From: Pseudoalteromonas rubra
GTDB taxonomy: Bacteria; Pseudomonadota; Gammaproteobacteria; Enterobacterales; Alteromonadaceae
DNA: 64,000 bases
Direction: 5' to 3'
NCBI RefSeq assembly: GCF_000967655.1
Contig: NZ_JXYA01000010.1
Coordinates: 109,845 to 173,844, forward strand
Below the pieces are notes generated by a model. It did no database searches. It worked only from the letters and a program-made list of their open reading frames with translations, and had not been told where the DNA came from. Positions 34,366 through 44,170 of this stretch are shown here, piece after piece. Both the position numbers and the translations under genes were made by a program. Numbering within the stretch: the first letter of the stretch is position 1; every line of letters begins with the position of its first letter.

Positions 34366-35359
34366 CCACCTGATACCAGTTACGCTCGAAAGGCCTGACT
34401 ACCACCGGCTTAGGTAACTGAACGTCTACGCCCAGGGGCGTTGCCAGGTGCTGAAATACCAGGCGGCGCACATTGTCATCCTGAAGTTGTGCGTAGGCCA
34501 GTTTCAGAGCACTTTTACTTTGCTGACTCACCGGATGCCCTTCCAGCTGCATAAAACGGGCATTGACCCATAACAACATAGCCTGCTTGGTCTCGTTGGG
34601 AAATGACTCAGTTAGCCTGGCGGTCGGTCCGTATAACCGCTGATAGTTCAGCAGCTGCTTTTGAATAATAAAAGCAAACAGTAAATTCACGCCAGCGGAG
34701 ATCTGTCCGGAGCGTTTGTCTATTTCCTGATAGTTCGCCAGCGCTTTACGAAACTGCGCTTCTGCCTCAGCCACTTTGCCAAGTTCCAGTTCAATGATCC
34801 CCAAATTATTAGCAATAATGCCATTTTTAGAGGTGATCCCGGCCTTATCGGCGATGTTAATCGCTCTGTCATACAAAGTTCTGGCTTGTTCATAATCACC
34901 AAGCTGGCGCGAAACCAGCGCCTGGCTGTTGGTCAGGGTCAGTCTTTGCTGATCAGACTGCGCATACTTATAAGCGCACTCTAGGCTGAGCCTGGCATCA
35001 TTCAGGAAATCGTGGCGGCGTAACCAAATCCCCAGAGCACTCATGGCGGTGGGAATTTTTTCGATAAAATAGGGATGAGTATGGTGCGAATATATCGCTT
35101 CCAGTGAGTGCTCCATTGTTTCCATTTGGTGGGTTGGCACTGCGGCACGCAAGCGAATAAAGTGCCAGCGCAGGAATAAGGGTGTGGGCAGTCTGTCTAG
35201 TTGTTCAACTTGCTCCAGTAGCCTCAGCGTGGTTGCAGGGTCCACCGTTAAGTAATCTTCGGCTTCCTGCAGGGTGTCGACCACCGCGCCTGGCGTTTGC
35301 GCCCAGGTAATTACGGGTATCAGCAACATCCACAACCCAACAATCGCTCGTAACATCAC
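34346..35359 (-). CDS. Secreted or periplasmic TPR-repeat protein
   Basis: The 337-residue protein starts with a signal peptide (MMLRAIVGLWMLLIPVITWA). Helical tetratricopeptide-like repeats follow: ARTLYDRAINIADKAGIT and AEAQFRKALANYQEIDKRS with the preceding NNLGIIELELGKVAEA. There is no catalytic domain; such repeats mediate protein-protein contacts. It resembles the sensor half of TPR-containing signalling proteins but lacks any output domain. It marks the start of the GC-richer backbone on the right side of the island. Confidence 0.8.
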   Translation of the reverse strand: MMLRAIVGLWMLLIPVITWAQTPGAVVDTLQEAEDYLTVDPATTLRLLEQVEQLDRLPTPLFLRWHFIRLRAAVPTHQMETMEHSLEAIYSHHTHPYFIEKIPTAMSALGIWLRRHDFLNDARLSLECAYKYAQSDQQRLTLTNSQALVSRQLGDYEQARTLYDRAINIADKAGITSKNGIIANNLGIIELELGKVAEAEAQFRKALANYQEIDKRSGQISAGVNLLFAFIIQKQLLNYQRLYGPTARLTESFPNETKQAMLLWVNARFMQLEGHPVSQQSKSALKLAYAQLQDDNVRRLVFQHLATPLGVDVQLPKPVVVRPFERNWYQVVKACDW

Positions 35360-35421
35360 CCGACTCGCTTTTACCTACCTCCTGAAACTATAGAATGCAC
35401 GCTGCAAATGTTCAAAGTGGC

Positions 35422-36657
35422 TCACTGATGCTCGAAGTAAATGCGGTAGGTGCTCGACCAGATGGGATAGTCTACTTCCATCAGATAGCAGCGGTAGTTA
35501 GCCGGGTCCAGCTCGGCGTAACGAAACAGGTAATCGAGCTTTTGCTGCTGTACTTTATCCCATTGCAATGCCTGGGCACCGGCTTTTAAGTCAATCAAGC
35601 GTAGTTCAGGAAACTCAGGCAAACGCTCGGTCCACATGTCCTCTACGCTGAGCTTGCCTTCCTCGACTTTCTGGTTGCCATGGTAACAGCCAACATTAAC
35701 GCAACTGTGGCGGTCCAGCTGTTGCTCTATCAATACCAGCAGGCGCAATTTCTTGGCCGGATTTTTGATTGAAATACTGGTGGAGCTGCACTTGCTGGCG
35801 TGACTGAGCGGGTCTACCAGCTCATCCGGGTTGTTAAAAATAAAGGTCGCGTCAAAGTACTCATTGCCCGCTATGGGATCAAACACCAACCCGCTGTTGC
35901 CGGGGGAATAACTAGCAAACGCCTGGTACAGACCGGGCGTTGATAGCTCCTCAGCAATACCAATACTAAAGCGCTGTGCCTCTACCCGACTGTTGGCGTT
36001 AATGTGCAAAGGTGCGATGAAATCATCATTATGGGGATGGGTGTAAAACTGCACGAAAGGCGCGGCACCGGTTTCACGCTTGATCTGCGACTTGCTGATC
36101 ATCGCTACTTCCTGCAAAAACCCCTCACGGCCCCTTTCACGGGTTAACACATAAGCACAGAAGATCTCATCCATGCTCGTACCAAGCAAAGACTTTGCCG
36201 CGTAATACAGCTGTGCCCGTTTATCCTGCCCTGGCAGGTTTTGGTCCTGGGTAGTCACCTTATCCTCTTCACGAGACGTCAACAGCCGTTTTAGCTGCGC
36301 ATGGCTTCTGGCGTACTGAGGCATGGTAGATTCGAAACGCTCACTCACCTGACCCCATTGCGCGACCAGGTCGTGCGGCACATGCCCTCTCAGTTGCTCA
36401 CCCAAGGCATTGAGTGCCTGTTGCCCGGGTAAATGATAAAGCACCTGCTCGCCAGATTTAGCTTTGTATGCATTAAATAAACGCTGACTGGTTGAGCGAT
36501 GACAACCAATATGGCGGGCAAATCCGCCTATGGTCTGTGCCTGGGCGGGCATTGCCCGCATAATTGCCGTGAGCACTTTTTTAACCCGCTCACCCAGTCT
36601 GCGTAGTTCACTGTGTGCCTGATGACTCAGTCCCATGATCTTCTGTTTACCGTTCAA
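35422..36657 (-). CDS. Unknown protein with N-terminal helix-turn-helix-like segment
   Basis: The 411-residue protein has no signal peptide. Near residues 42-65 it reads QTIGGFARHIGCHRSTSQRL, which looks like a helix-turn-helix, followed by a large alpha/beta region I do not recognise (APFVQFYTHPHNDDFIAPLH; FDPIAGNEYFDATFIFNN). It may be a transcriptional regulator with a ligand-binding C-terminal part. Its codon use is like its backbone neighbours. It is 37 bases from the secreted protease gene upstream, in the same direction, but co-transcription is uncertain. Confidence 0.65.
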   Translation of the reverse strand: MNGKQKIMGLSHQAHSELRRLGERVKKVLTAIMRAMPAQAQTIGGFARHIGCHRSTSQRLFNAYKAKSGEQVLYHLPGQQALNALGEQLRGHVPHDLVAQWGQVSERFESTMPQYARSHAQLKRLLTSREEDKVTTQDQNLPGQDKRAQLYYAAKSLLGTSMDEIFCAYVLTRERGREGFLQEVAMISKSQIKRETGAAPFVQFYTHPHNDDFIAPLHINANSRVEAQRFSIGIAEELSTPGLYQAFASYSPGNSGLVFDPIAGNEYFDATFIFNNPDELVDPLSHASKCSSTSISIKNPAKKLRLLVLIEQQLDRHSCVNVGCYHGNQKVEEGKLSVEDMWTERLPEFPELRLIDLKAGAQALQWDKVQQQKLDYLFRYAELDPANYRCYLMEVDYPIWSSTYRIYFEHQ

Positions 36658-36694
36658 TTTCTGATAGATTACCCGGGACTGAGCAAAAAAGCGA

Positions 36695-38335
36695 CTAGTT
36701 ACAGGCGCCTACAGTTTTCCACGGACCCCAAGGACCAGATTGAGCCGGGTCTTCACCCTGCACCCACCACTGTGCTTCGTACACCACACCACCTTTGGCC
36801 ACACGGTCGCCGGTATTGTAAACGGCACTTGCATCCCAGCCTGGAATACCCTGACAGTTGTCATCACCGCCCACAGTCACCGTTTTAGATACTGTGCTAC
36901 TTTGCCCCTGGTCGTCTGCTACCGTCAGGCGAATAGTATAGCTGCCTGCTGCACGGTAAGTATGCGTTACAGAGGACCCTGAGGCGCTCTGGCCATCACC
37001 AAACTGCCACTGGCTGGATACAATCTGACCATTGTCTGTGCTGGTGTTATTCAGGGTGACGGTCAGACCTGACTGAGCCACAGTAAAATTCGCAACGGGG
37101 GCTGGGTCGCCTGAACCATCGCAGTTATCCAGTTTCTTCCAGACACTGGGATAGACATCCGGCTGTGCACCTGAAGACCACCAGATGGCTTCGTAAATGC
37201 TGCCCTGATAAGATACTTTGTCGCCTAATGCGTATGACGTTGTGCTGTTCCAGGCTTCTACATCGCACACTGGCGGCTCGCCAATTGAGACCACTTTTGA
37301 TACGGTTGCCGTTTGTTGTGCGGTATCGGTTACTGTGAGCGTCACATTGTAGCTGCCATCCGCTGCATAGGTATGGCGTGGGTCTGCGGCACTGGAGCGA
37401 TTACCATCACCAAAGTTCCAGTCGTACGCGGTAATGCCATTGTCATCCGTTGCCCGATTGGCAAAGCTTACGGTCAAACCCGATACCGATGAGCTGAAAT
37501 CCGCAACTGGTTTTTCATCTGTCGGGTTATCCGGATCACCCGGTTTCAGGCCCGTTTTACGCTCGATCCAGTCCAGATAACTAGTCGTGCGGGTAAATGC
37601 GGTCGCACCTGAACAGGCAATCCCCCAACTCACGGTACCGATACTGTAGAAATCGTTACCAACACGCACCGCATAAGGTCCGCCGCTGTCGCCGTTACAG
37701 GCTGAACGACCACCTTCGCCACCGCCACAGATCACAGAGCCCGGAATATTGAAATTCAGCTGGCTGCTACAACTGGCATTAGAGATCACCGGTAACTGGG
37801 CTTCGCGCAGCACATCACTCGGGCGGCCACGGTTAGAGGTCAGGCCCCAGCCAGACACGGTTGGATAGTCGCCAATGCCCGCGTATTGGTCCGCAATCGA
37901 CTGAGTCGGGAGTTTTGCCGGGGTATACTTGCTCGCAGCCGGTGTTGCTAGACGCAGCACGGCGATATCATAGCCCGAGCGGATCCCGTTCGCACCACGC
38001 CAATTTTCGTGCATGATAATCTGAGATACGCGCAACGTATCACCGTCGCCACGGCTAATAGAGTGAGCGCCGACGCGCACCGTCAGGCTGGCCGTAGAGG
38101 CATTATCAAGACAGTGAGCAGCCGTCAGCACCCAGTTTTCACTCAATAAAGTACCGCCACAACCCTGACGCCCGTTCATTAGCAAAGCGACCTGGTATGG
38201 TCTTGAATAAGCTGGAGTTTCAATCCCACCCACAACACTTGGAGTGATATCGGTTGAGCCCGGTTGCAATGTATTCGCAGAGACGGCAGTTGCTGACAGT
38301 GACAGGACAGCCGCAGCCAAAAGTGTAATTTTCAT
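36695..38335 (-). CDS. Secreted trypsin-like serine protease with PKD and chitin-binding domains
   Basis: The 546-residue protein begins with a signal peptide (MKITLLAAAVLSLSATAVSA). Residues about 30-260 are an S1 protease: IVGG-like VVGGIETPAYSRPYQVALL, the triad His in LTAAHC, Asp in YDIAVLRL and Ser in CNGDSGGPY. Then come a PKD domain (FSSSVSGLTVSFANRATDDN), a CBM5/12 module (WNSTTSYALGDKVSYQGSIY), a second PKD domain (FTVAQSGLTVTLNNTSTDNG) and a second CBM5/12 (WDASAVYNTGDRVAKGGVVY). The binding modules target chitin or similar polysaccharide, so the enzyme likely attacks protein embedded in chitinous material. Cys pairs typical of secreted trypsins are present. Confidence 0.95.
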   Translation of the reverse strand: MKITLLAAAVLSLSATAVSANTLQPGSTDITPSVVGGIETPAYSRPYQVALLMNGRQGCGGTLLSENWVLTAAHCLDNASTASLTVRVGAHSISRGDGDTLRVSQIIMHENWRGANGIRSGYDIAVLRLATPAASKYTPAKLPTQSIADQYAGIGDYPTVSGWGLTSNRGRPSDVLREAQLPVISNASCSSQLNFNIPGSVICGGGEGGRSACNGDSGGPYAVRVGNDFYSIGTVSWGIACSGATAFTRTTSYLDWIERKTGLKPGDPDNPTDEKPVADFSSSVSGLTVSFANRATDDNGITAYDWNFGDGNRSSAADPRHTYAADGSYNVTLTVTDTAQQTATVSKVVSIGEPPVCDVEAWNSTTSYALGDKVSYQGSIYEAIWWSSGAQPDVYPSVWKKLDNCDGSGDPAPVANFTVAQSGLTVTLNNTSTDNGQIVSSQWQFGDGQSASGSSVTHTYRAAGSYTIRLTVADDQGQSSTVSKTVTVGGDDNCQGIPGWDASAVYNTGDRVAKGGVVYEAQWWVQGEDPAQSGPWGPWKTVGACN

Positions 38336-38804
38336 GTTGTATCCTTGTATGGTTATTGCTCAAAAAGCAATCTAGAAATAATCTGAGATACACACAAAGA
38401 TCAATGGGCATGATGAAAAAAACAACTGGCACGACCAGTGAAAAACTTAGTCAGAACGCCATCATTAGTTGGTATTTTAAACACTTAACCGTAACAATTT
38501 TTTTACAGCAATTGATGAAATTTATTTCACAAGAATTTCTGAAAAAGAGCCAACTCTAGATTGGAACGGTTTAAATAACAAAGACTTAAATCAATCAAAT
38601 CGAGATAAAAGACATAATACTGACATAAACAAATCACCAAACCTGCACCACAAGCTTGCTGAAAATGCGCCTGCTTTTAAGGTGAGGAGTTGATTTGGCG
38701 TGCGCTTGGCTAACCACATCGTAAAGTGGGCAGCGATCTCAGATACCCATACTGACTTTTATCGCCCGGATTGGCAGATCTTTTGATTAGCAAGCAGGTG
38801 AAAC
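38336..38804. other. Intergenic, no gene seen
   Basis: AT-rich spacer between the protease promoter side and the convergent-facing binding-protein gene. The only open frames are short and without family resemblance. The protease promoter should lie at its left edge (38340-38480). Confidence 0.4.
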
Positions 38805-39554
38805 TCAAAAGGGCAGCATTTCAATGCCATATTTAAGGTAAATCCGGGCGATTTCACCTTGCTCCAGCATATGCTTGAGCGCCAGGTCAATTTCCTGCTT
38901 AAGCTGAGTATTGCTGGGCTGAATACGCATAGACACCGGCAACTTGCTGATCTCGTATACTTCCTTAAAGCCGCGGTAAGCAGGGTTTGTCGCAATATAG
39001 TATGCAGCGGTGACATCACCAATCATGATGTAATCCAGACGGGTGTGTGCCAATTGCACCAGTAGCTCCCGCTCCGAAATGTTATCGTAGACGGCTATTT
39101 TCCCGGTGCCAAAGTGGCGCTCAAACGGCCCATAACGGTAGCCACGTACACGCCCCATCACTTTGCCATAAAAGGCTTCGGGTTGCTGATAGGCCCGCGC
39201 GTCTTTGCGACCCAGAACAACCTCGCGAGAAAAGGCATAATCAATGCTGTAAATACCCGGCACTCTGGAGCTTTGCCGCCAGCTGGAGTTCACGCCCGGT
39301 TCAATATCAACCTCACCAGATTCAAACGATTTGTGGCCACGAGCAACAGATAGTGGTACAAACTCAAATTCATGCCCCGTCAATTCACCAAGGCGAATAA
39401 AAATGTCCTTAAAAATGCCAGCCTGCTCTGAGCCCTCCAGATAGTTATAAGGTGGGTTTGCCCCGTGATACACCAGCACGGAATAACGCGCAGCCTCAGC
39501 GCCTGCGGTCAGAAAAACACACAGCAACAAAAAGCATCGTTTCAGGCTACGCAT
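38805..39554 (-). CDS. Periplasmic solute-binding protein, amino-acid type (SBP_bac_3)
   Basis: The 249-residue protein has a signal peptide (MRSLKRCFLLLCVFLTAGAE) and the two-lobed family 3 binding-protein pattern: YSVLVYHGANPPYNYLEGSE, GIFKDIFIRLGELTGHEFEF, DIEPGVNS, then QLAHTRLDYIMIGDVTAAYY and LKQEIDLALKHMLEQGEIAR. No transporter genes accompany it. In Pseudoalteromonas and Vibrio many such orphan proteins occur, with ligands unknown. Amino acid or a related small molecule is likely. Confidence 0.85.
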   Translation of the reverse strand: MRSLKRCFLLLCVFLTAGAEAARYSVLVYHGANPPYNYLEGSEQAGIFKDIFIRLGELTGHEFEFVPLSVARGHKSFESGEVDIEPGVNSSWRQSSRVPGIYSIDYAFSREVVLGRKDARAYQQPEAFYGKVMGRVRGYRYGPFERHFGTGKIAVYDNISERELLVQLAHTRLDYIMIGDVTAAYYIATNPAYRGFKEVYEISKLPVSMRIQPSNTQLKQEIDLALKHMLEQGEIARIYLKYGIEMLPF

Positions 39555-40033
39555 TACCGCTATTCCGGTTTAACGCCTGTTTAGTTTGCCAGGTATCTTG
39601 ACTCATGGTTTGCACTTTGCAGCGGGACAGATCTTAAGCTTAGTTAAGCAACGCGCTTAGGCAAAGGATTATAAATAAATTGTTACCCGAACATCGGATA
39701 TTCAAGTTATCCGAATAAGAAAAAAGAACCAGCCAATGAAAATATTCATATTAAAGTCAGGCGTTAATAGCAAGCACTCACTTACAATCTATAAAAGTCA
39801 ATAAACCATGTTAAATTGAATGGATTTTGCACAAAAATAAATTTAAATAAATAAAACTTTCTTTATTTCGTCTATTTATCGAAACATAAGTTTCATGATA
39901 ATGTACCACCATGAGTTAAAGGGCACGGCATCAAACACTGTGCCATTGTCGTCTGCTGTGGCTGAAGGCGAAGGGTTTCCCTTGATTTTTTGCGCCCGGT
40001 CACAGCGTTTTATAGCAAAAAGGAAGTTTAATT
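39555..40033. other. Intergenic, no gene seen
   Basis: Contains the divergent promoters of the binding-protein gene and of the small secreted protein gene at 40034. No other coding frame is supported; AT-rich from 39660 to 39890. Confidence 0.4.
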
Positions 40034-40441
40034 ATGAAAAATGCGTTACTTGTTTCTTTACTCTCACTCGCCAGCACATCAGCACTTGCCAATGCCACAC
40101 CGGCGGCGGCTTCAGCCGAGCAGGTACCTGAGCGCGCCGGGTACAGCAGCGTCAATGAGGTCATTGAATATGGCCGTCAATATCAGGAGATAAAAGGTCA
40201 ATTGCTGGAAGCTGGATATCAGTTCCAGTCATGCAACCAGCATGTGATCAACTACTTTGTACAACCCGCGTCGCCTGTGTACCTTTACGCGCAGGCAGAA
40301 TGCACGTATTCACGTTCAGTGGGAGGCGATTACTCACTGGAAACCGACTATGCCCTGGTCAAAATCGACATTGATTATCACCAGTTCAATCAGTTATTTC
40401 ACGAAGGGGCAGTCAACGTTAAGTATGTGACCGTGTATTAA
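40034..40441 (+). CDS. Small exported protein of unknown function
   Basis: The 135-residue product begins with a signal peptide (MKNALLVSLLSLASTSALAN) and has an AGGAAG ribosome-binding site. The mature part is mixed alpha/beta, with Cys in FQSCNQHVI and AECTYSRS that may form a disulfide. I do not recognise a family. A good terminator follows at 40517. Confidence 0.7.
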   Translation: MKNALLVSLLSLASTSALANATPAAASAEQVPERAGYSSVNEVIEYGRQYQEIKGQLLEAGYQFQSCNQHVINYFVQPASPVYLYAQAECTYSRSVGGDYSLETDYALVKIDIDYHQFNQLFHEGAVNVKYVTVY

Positions 40442-40516
40442 TATAAACCAAATCAACAGCGTTACGCTTTCAGTCTGCATGCTCGCAAGGACAGCGAGGG
40501 TGCAATACTGACCTCT

Positions 40517-40541
40517 GGCCGCCGACGTGCGGCCTTTTTTT
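40517..40541 (+). terminator. Intrinsic terminator
   Basis: GGCCGC and GCGGCC enclose a six-base loop (CGACGT) and are followed by seven T. It lies 75 bases after the stop of the exported-protein gene. Confidence 0.85.
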
Positions 40542-40623
40542 GTTGGCAAACCAACTGACCAATCCAGTTGATAAACTCCGCTCACCAGTAGAAGTACGTA
40601 GAAGAGATATGATGAACGCAAAG

Positions 40624-40644
40624 AAAGTCGCTTAAGCCGACTTT
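40624..40644 (-). terminator. Short inverted repeat near the 3' end of the galactofuranose operon
   Basis: AAAGTCG and CGACTTT flank the seven-base loop CTTAAGC. It lies 47 bases beyond the stop of the glycosyltransferase gene on the - strand; T-rich on both sides, so it could act bidirectionally but is short. Confidence 0.4.
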
Positions 40645-40690
40645 TAATATGCGGGGAGTTACTGCGCAGGCCGGCCCACGCAGTAAACTT

Positions 40691-41713
40691 TTATACCAAT
40701 CGCTCCAGAGCACGGCTCAGGTACTGTCCCGACTGCACATCGGTTTTTACTCTCTGAACATTCTGCTTCATCTGATCGATTTGCTCAGGCGTGAGCTCTG
40801 CCAGACGGGTTTTAATATCACGCAATGAGCTGACCTTAAAACCAATTCCCTGCTCTTCAACAAAGTCGGCCATTGCCGCTTTGTCCCAGATGATGATCGG
40901 CATGTCACACAACAAATACAAAGACAGTTTATGGGGGTTGTTGTACTTAAGATACTGACCGGTTACACCATCACAGGTATCCAGAGTGTTGCCATACCAG
41001 ACCAGGCCAAAGTCACCGTCAATGTGGTCGATCACTTGATCCGACGGGAAACAGCCTTTGTAGTCCAGCATGGTATTGTTGATGTTTTTAACTTTCTTCT
41101 CATCATAACCAACACCATACAGGTCAAACTTAAAGTTGCCGCGCTCCAGTGCATCCAGCTCATATACAAATGGACCCATGTTACCGGCAAACACAATACG
41201 GATTTGATCGTAATCAGTCGGTGTGCGCTTGGCATTGGGGTTATCTGTGTGCAGGTAATCGAACACTTCAATATTAGTGATTTCAGCCTGAATGTTCTGC
41301 TCTTCAAACCAGGCACGCATCTTGTCATTGTGCACAATCAGCTGATCCGATTTATTGAGCATGGTGATCTCTTTTTCCGAATGGCCGTATTTGCCTTTCA
41401 GACTGCGCACATCGTGCACTAACGTCAGTACTTTGCTGTTTTTGAGCTTTGCGCCCCACAGGCAGTAGCCATAAAACTTATTGAACGGATACTGCAAACA
41501 CACGGTGCTGCCCGATTTCAACCTCAGCAACGCCCAGCTCACACCCAATGCACTAATCAACGTACCCAAAATTGAGTTTGCTATCCAGGTTTGCTTAAAG
41601 CCAATGTTTTTCCAGCCGTTGTTTTGCAAAATGGTCTCGCAGTCCATCTTTGCCTTACCGGCTGCATCAAACTTAGAGCGGTAGTTTCTTGCGATATAAA
41701 CTTTACGACTCAT
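40691..41713 (-). CDS. Glycosyltransferase, probable galactofuranosyltransferase
   Basis: The 340-residue protein shows the pattern of the beta-1,6-galactofuranosyltransferase family: VYIARNYRSKFDAAGKAKMD, GSTVCLQYPFNKFY, LVHDVRSLKG, IRIVFAGNMGPFVYELDALE, FGLVWYGNTLDTCDGVTGQY and NPHKLSLYLLCDMPIIIWDK. No membrane span is obvious. It follows the UDP-galactopyranose mutase gene by four bases, so it should use UDP-galactofuranose to build a surface polysaccharide or lipopolysaccharide unit. The acceptor is unknown. Confidence 0.87.
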   Translation of the reverse strand: MSRKVYIARNYRSKFDAAGKAKMDCETILQNNGWKNIGFKQTWIANSILGTLISALGVSWALLRLKSGSTVCLQYPFNKFYGYCLWGAKLKNSKVLTLVHDVRSLKGKYGHSEKEITMLNKSDQLIVHNDKMRAWFEEQNIQAEITNIEVFDYLHTDNPNAKRTPTDYDQIRIVFAGNMGPFVYELDALERGNFKFDLYGVGYDEKKVKNINNTMLDYKGCFPSDQVIDHIDGDFGLVWYGNTLDTCDGVTGQYLKYNNPHKLSLYLLCDMPIIIWDKAAMADFVEEQGIGFKVSSLRDIKTRLAELTPEQIDQMKQNVQRVKTDVQSGQYLSRALERLV

Positions 41714-41717
41714 GATG

Positions 41718-42863
41718 TTATGCCAATTCCTTGCTGGTTAATGCCAGTGCCGCTTCAATGGTGTCGTCCATATCATAGTATTTATAGTCGGCAAGACGAC
41801 CGCCAAAAATGAACTTATCGGCATACGGGGCTGTTTTTGCCAGCTCCTGATAACGCGCTAACAACGCATTATTGGTTTCGTCGTTAATGGGGTAATACGG
41901 CTCGTTGTCTTTACTGAACTCATGGGGATATTCTTTGGTTACCACGGTTTTTTCCTGGGTACCAAATTCAAAATGCTTGTGCTCCAGAATACGCGTATAA
42001 GGCACACCCCGCTCGGTGTAATTCACCACTGCATTGCCCTGATAGTTTTCCTCATCCAGCACTTGCGTTTCAAAATGCAGGCTACGATATTCAAGCTTGC
42101 CAAACTGACAGTCAAAGAACTCATCAATTTTACCGGTATAAAGTACTTTGTCGGCAAGCTTGTTGAGGTTTTCAGCATCTTCAAAGTAGTTCACGCCGGT
42201 TCTGACTTCGACGCCTTCAAACAGGGCATCTGTCAGGGCATTGTAACCACCAATTGGGATCCCCTGATAACGGTCGTTAAAGTAGTTGTTATCAAAGGTG
42301 AACCTGAACGGCAGTCGCTTGATGATAAATGCCGGGATCTCAGTGGCCGGACGGCCCCATTGCTTTTCGGTATAGCCTTTGATGAGCTTTTCGTACAGGT
42401 CGCGACCACCCAGATACAATGCCTGCTCTTCGAGGTTTTGTGGTGTTAAGTCAGCATACGGCGCGCGGGCTTCAGCAATTTTCTCTTTTGCCTCTTTTGG
42501 CGTAGTCACGCCCCACAGCTGATAAAAAGTATTCATGTTAAAAGGCAGGTTATAAAGCTTGTCTTCGTGTCTGGCAACTGGCGAGTTGACATAGTGATTG
42601 AATGACACGTAACGATTTACGTAATCCCACACCTGCTGGTTGCTGGTATGAAAAATATGCGCACCGTACTTATGTACGTTGATCCCTTCTACCTGTTCAC
42701 AGTAGATATTACCACCAGTGTGGTCGCGCTTATCTATCACCAGGACTTTCTTGCCCTGATCGGTTGCTTCTCTGGCAAATACAGCACCAAACAGGCCTGC
42801 ACCCACAATCAGATAATCGTATTGAGCTTCATTCATTAAATTTTGCCTTTTTGAATCGTTCAT
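41718..42863 (-). CDS. glf: UDP-galactopyranose mutase
   Basis: The 381-residue FAD enzyme has the dinucleotide-binding YLIVGAGLFGAVFAREATDQ, TGGNIY, KYGAHIFHTSNQQVWDY and the C-terminal FGGRLADYKYYDMDDTIEAA. It converts UDP-galactopyranose to UDP-galactofuranose in the cytosol. An internal ATG at 42836 (MNEAQYDYLIVGAG) gives the usual family length and may be the true start. It is paired with a galactofuranosyltransferase downstream, which confirms the pathway. Confidence 0.96.
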   Translation of the reverse strand: MNDSKRQNLMNEAQYDYLIVGAGLFGAVFAREATDQGKKVLVIDKRDHTGGNIYCEQVEGINVHKYGAHIFHTSNQQVWDYVNRYVSFNHYVNSPVARHEDKLYNLPFNMNTFYQLWGVTTPKEAKEKIAEARAPYADLTPQNLEEQALYLGGRDLYEKLIKGYTEKQWGRPATEIPAFIIKRLPFRFTFDNNYFNDRYQGIPIGGYNALTDALFEGVEVRTGVNYFEDAENLNKLADKVLYTGKIDEFFDCQFGKLEYRSLHFETQVLDEENYQGNAVVNYTERGVPYTRILEHKHFEFGTQEKTVVTKEYPHEFSKDNEPYYPINDETNNALLARYQELAKTAPYADKFIFGGRLADYKYYDMDDTIEAALALTSKELA

Positions 42864-43218
42864 GGCTCTATCGTAAGGGCAAAACTATATCAGAAAAAGT
42901 GAAGAAATGATTATTCATCGCCGAGGAAAAGACAAAATAGTCCCTAAATTAGCAGGAATTTTTCCACCGCCAAAACAACCTCGAATTAGCAAGACAAAAC
43001 ACGTAAAATTTTGTTATTGAATTGATGAATAAACAGACGAAACCAGATCAAAAACGCGCTGCCTCAATACAGAGCAAGCCTGTGTAAAAGGTTATAAGAA
43101 TACAGAATTAACCTAATTTGCCGGTTGTGGGCGCTGTTTTTGGCAACCTGCTATCAGCTTATCCAAACCCGCAGCCATCAGGATGCCCAAGGTATAACAT
43201 ACCAGGTCGCTGCCTTTA
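42864..43218. other. Intergenic, no gene seen
   Basis: Holds the promoter region of the glf operon. No coding frame or strong hairpin recognised. Confidence 0.4.
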
Positions 43219-43860
43219 TTAGTAAGATTCGCGCGCTTTTAATTCGCTAAAATCACTCATGATCCACCGCTGATAACCGGGGCGTTGCTTCAATTTTTCG
43301 TACCAAAGGCCGACCCGCTGGGGTAACTCAACGGTTAACCCTTGTGAGGTGAGTCTGTAAAGCACAGCGCCCACGGTAATATCAGCCAGACTCAGCGTAT
43401 TGCCAGCCAGATACTCGGTACCTTTTAGCTGCGCCTCAAGGCTATTGATACAACCAGTACAGGTATCGAGCGCCTGCTGCACGGCAACCATATCGCGTTT
43501 TTCCGCAGGCATCCTGTAGTAACCCCAAAACGAGGCCATAAAAGCAGGCTGAAACACACATTGCGACCAGTCCATCCAGCGCTCATAGAGTGAGCGTTGG
43601 TAAGGACACGCAGGATACCACTGCTCATCGCCATAACTGGCCGCGAGATAGCGCAAAATGGCATGGGATTCCCACACAGCCTTGTCTTGATCAACAAGTA
43701 CCGGCACCTTTTTCATTGGGTTAAACTGAGTAAAAGCAGGATCACCCAGGCCGCCAAAACGTCCGCCCAGCTCAACATGTGTGTAATTTACCTTTAGTTC
43801 TTCGAGTAACCAGAGTGCTTTCTGGACATTAAATGACGTAGTGCGACCATACAGTTTCAC
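43219..43860 (-). CDS. Glutathione S-transferase family protein
   Basis: The 213-residue protein has the thioredoxin-like N-terminal domain (MKLYGRTTSFNVQKALWLLE, then KKVPVLVDQDKAVWESHAIL with the glutathione-binding ESxAI) and the all-helical C-terminal domain (LAGNTLSLADITVGAVLYRL). It likely conjugates glutathione to electrophiles in the cytosol. Substrate unknown; monocistronic. Confidence 0.93.
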   Translation of the reverse strand: MKLYGRTTSFNVQKALWLLEELKVNYTHVELGGRFGGLGDPAFTQFNPMKKVPVLVDQDKAVWESHAILRYLAASYGDEQWYPACPYQRSLYERWMDWSQCVFQPAFMASFWGYYRMPAEKRDMVAVQQALDTCTGCINSLEAQLKGTEYLAGNTLSLADITVGAVLYRLTSQGLTVELPQRVGLWYEKLKQRPGYQRWIMSDFSELKARESY

Positions 43861-44094
43861 GACAGTTCCTTGTTTTTGTTATTAATCAGAGAGTAGAAAC
43901 CTCGATTGCTCCTACCACGGTCCATATACTAATATCAGAAAACCGCTTGGCTGACAAAAACTGCAGCGCTTGTCATCACAACGGACCCTTGCGAAAAGCA
44001 GCCGATGACACAATTCCATCCAATAACAATACTTAACGATCAGAATTAGACTAAAGTCTAAGCCTGGCGTGCGGTTTTTCCATTATGTTGGATA

Positions 44095-44147
44095 GGGTCC
44101 GGTGACGTTTTGAGCGCACTCATTGAGCTTGGCGCGTCACAGGACCC
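44095..44147 (+). promoter_or_regulatory. Inverted repeat in the 5' region of the CBM-GH5 gene
   Basis: GGGTCCGGTGACG (44095-44107) pairs with CGTCACAGGACCC (44135-44147) apart from one mismatch in the centre, around a 27-base loop. It lies 24 bases before the start codon. It may be an mRNA leader hairpin or terminator of the upstream region. Confidence 0.4.
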
Positions 44148-44170
44148 AACACATGTAAAGGAGACCGAAT

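Noticed and set aside
44095..44147. Riboswitch before the GH5 gene
   Set aside because: Only one imperfect inverted repeat is visible; no conserved riboswitch core was recognised.
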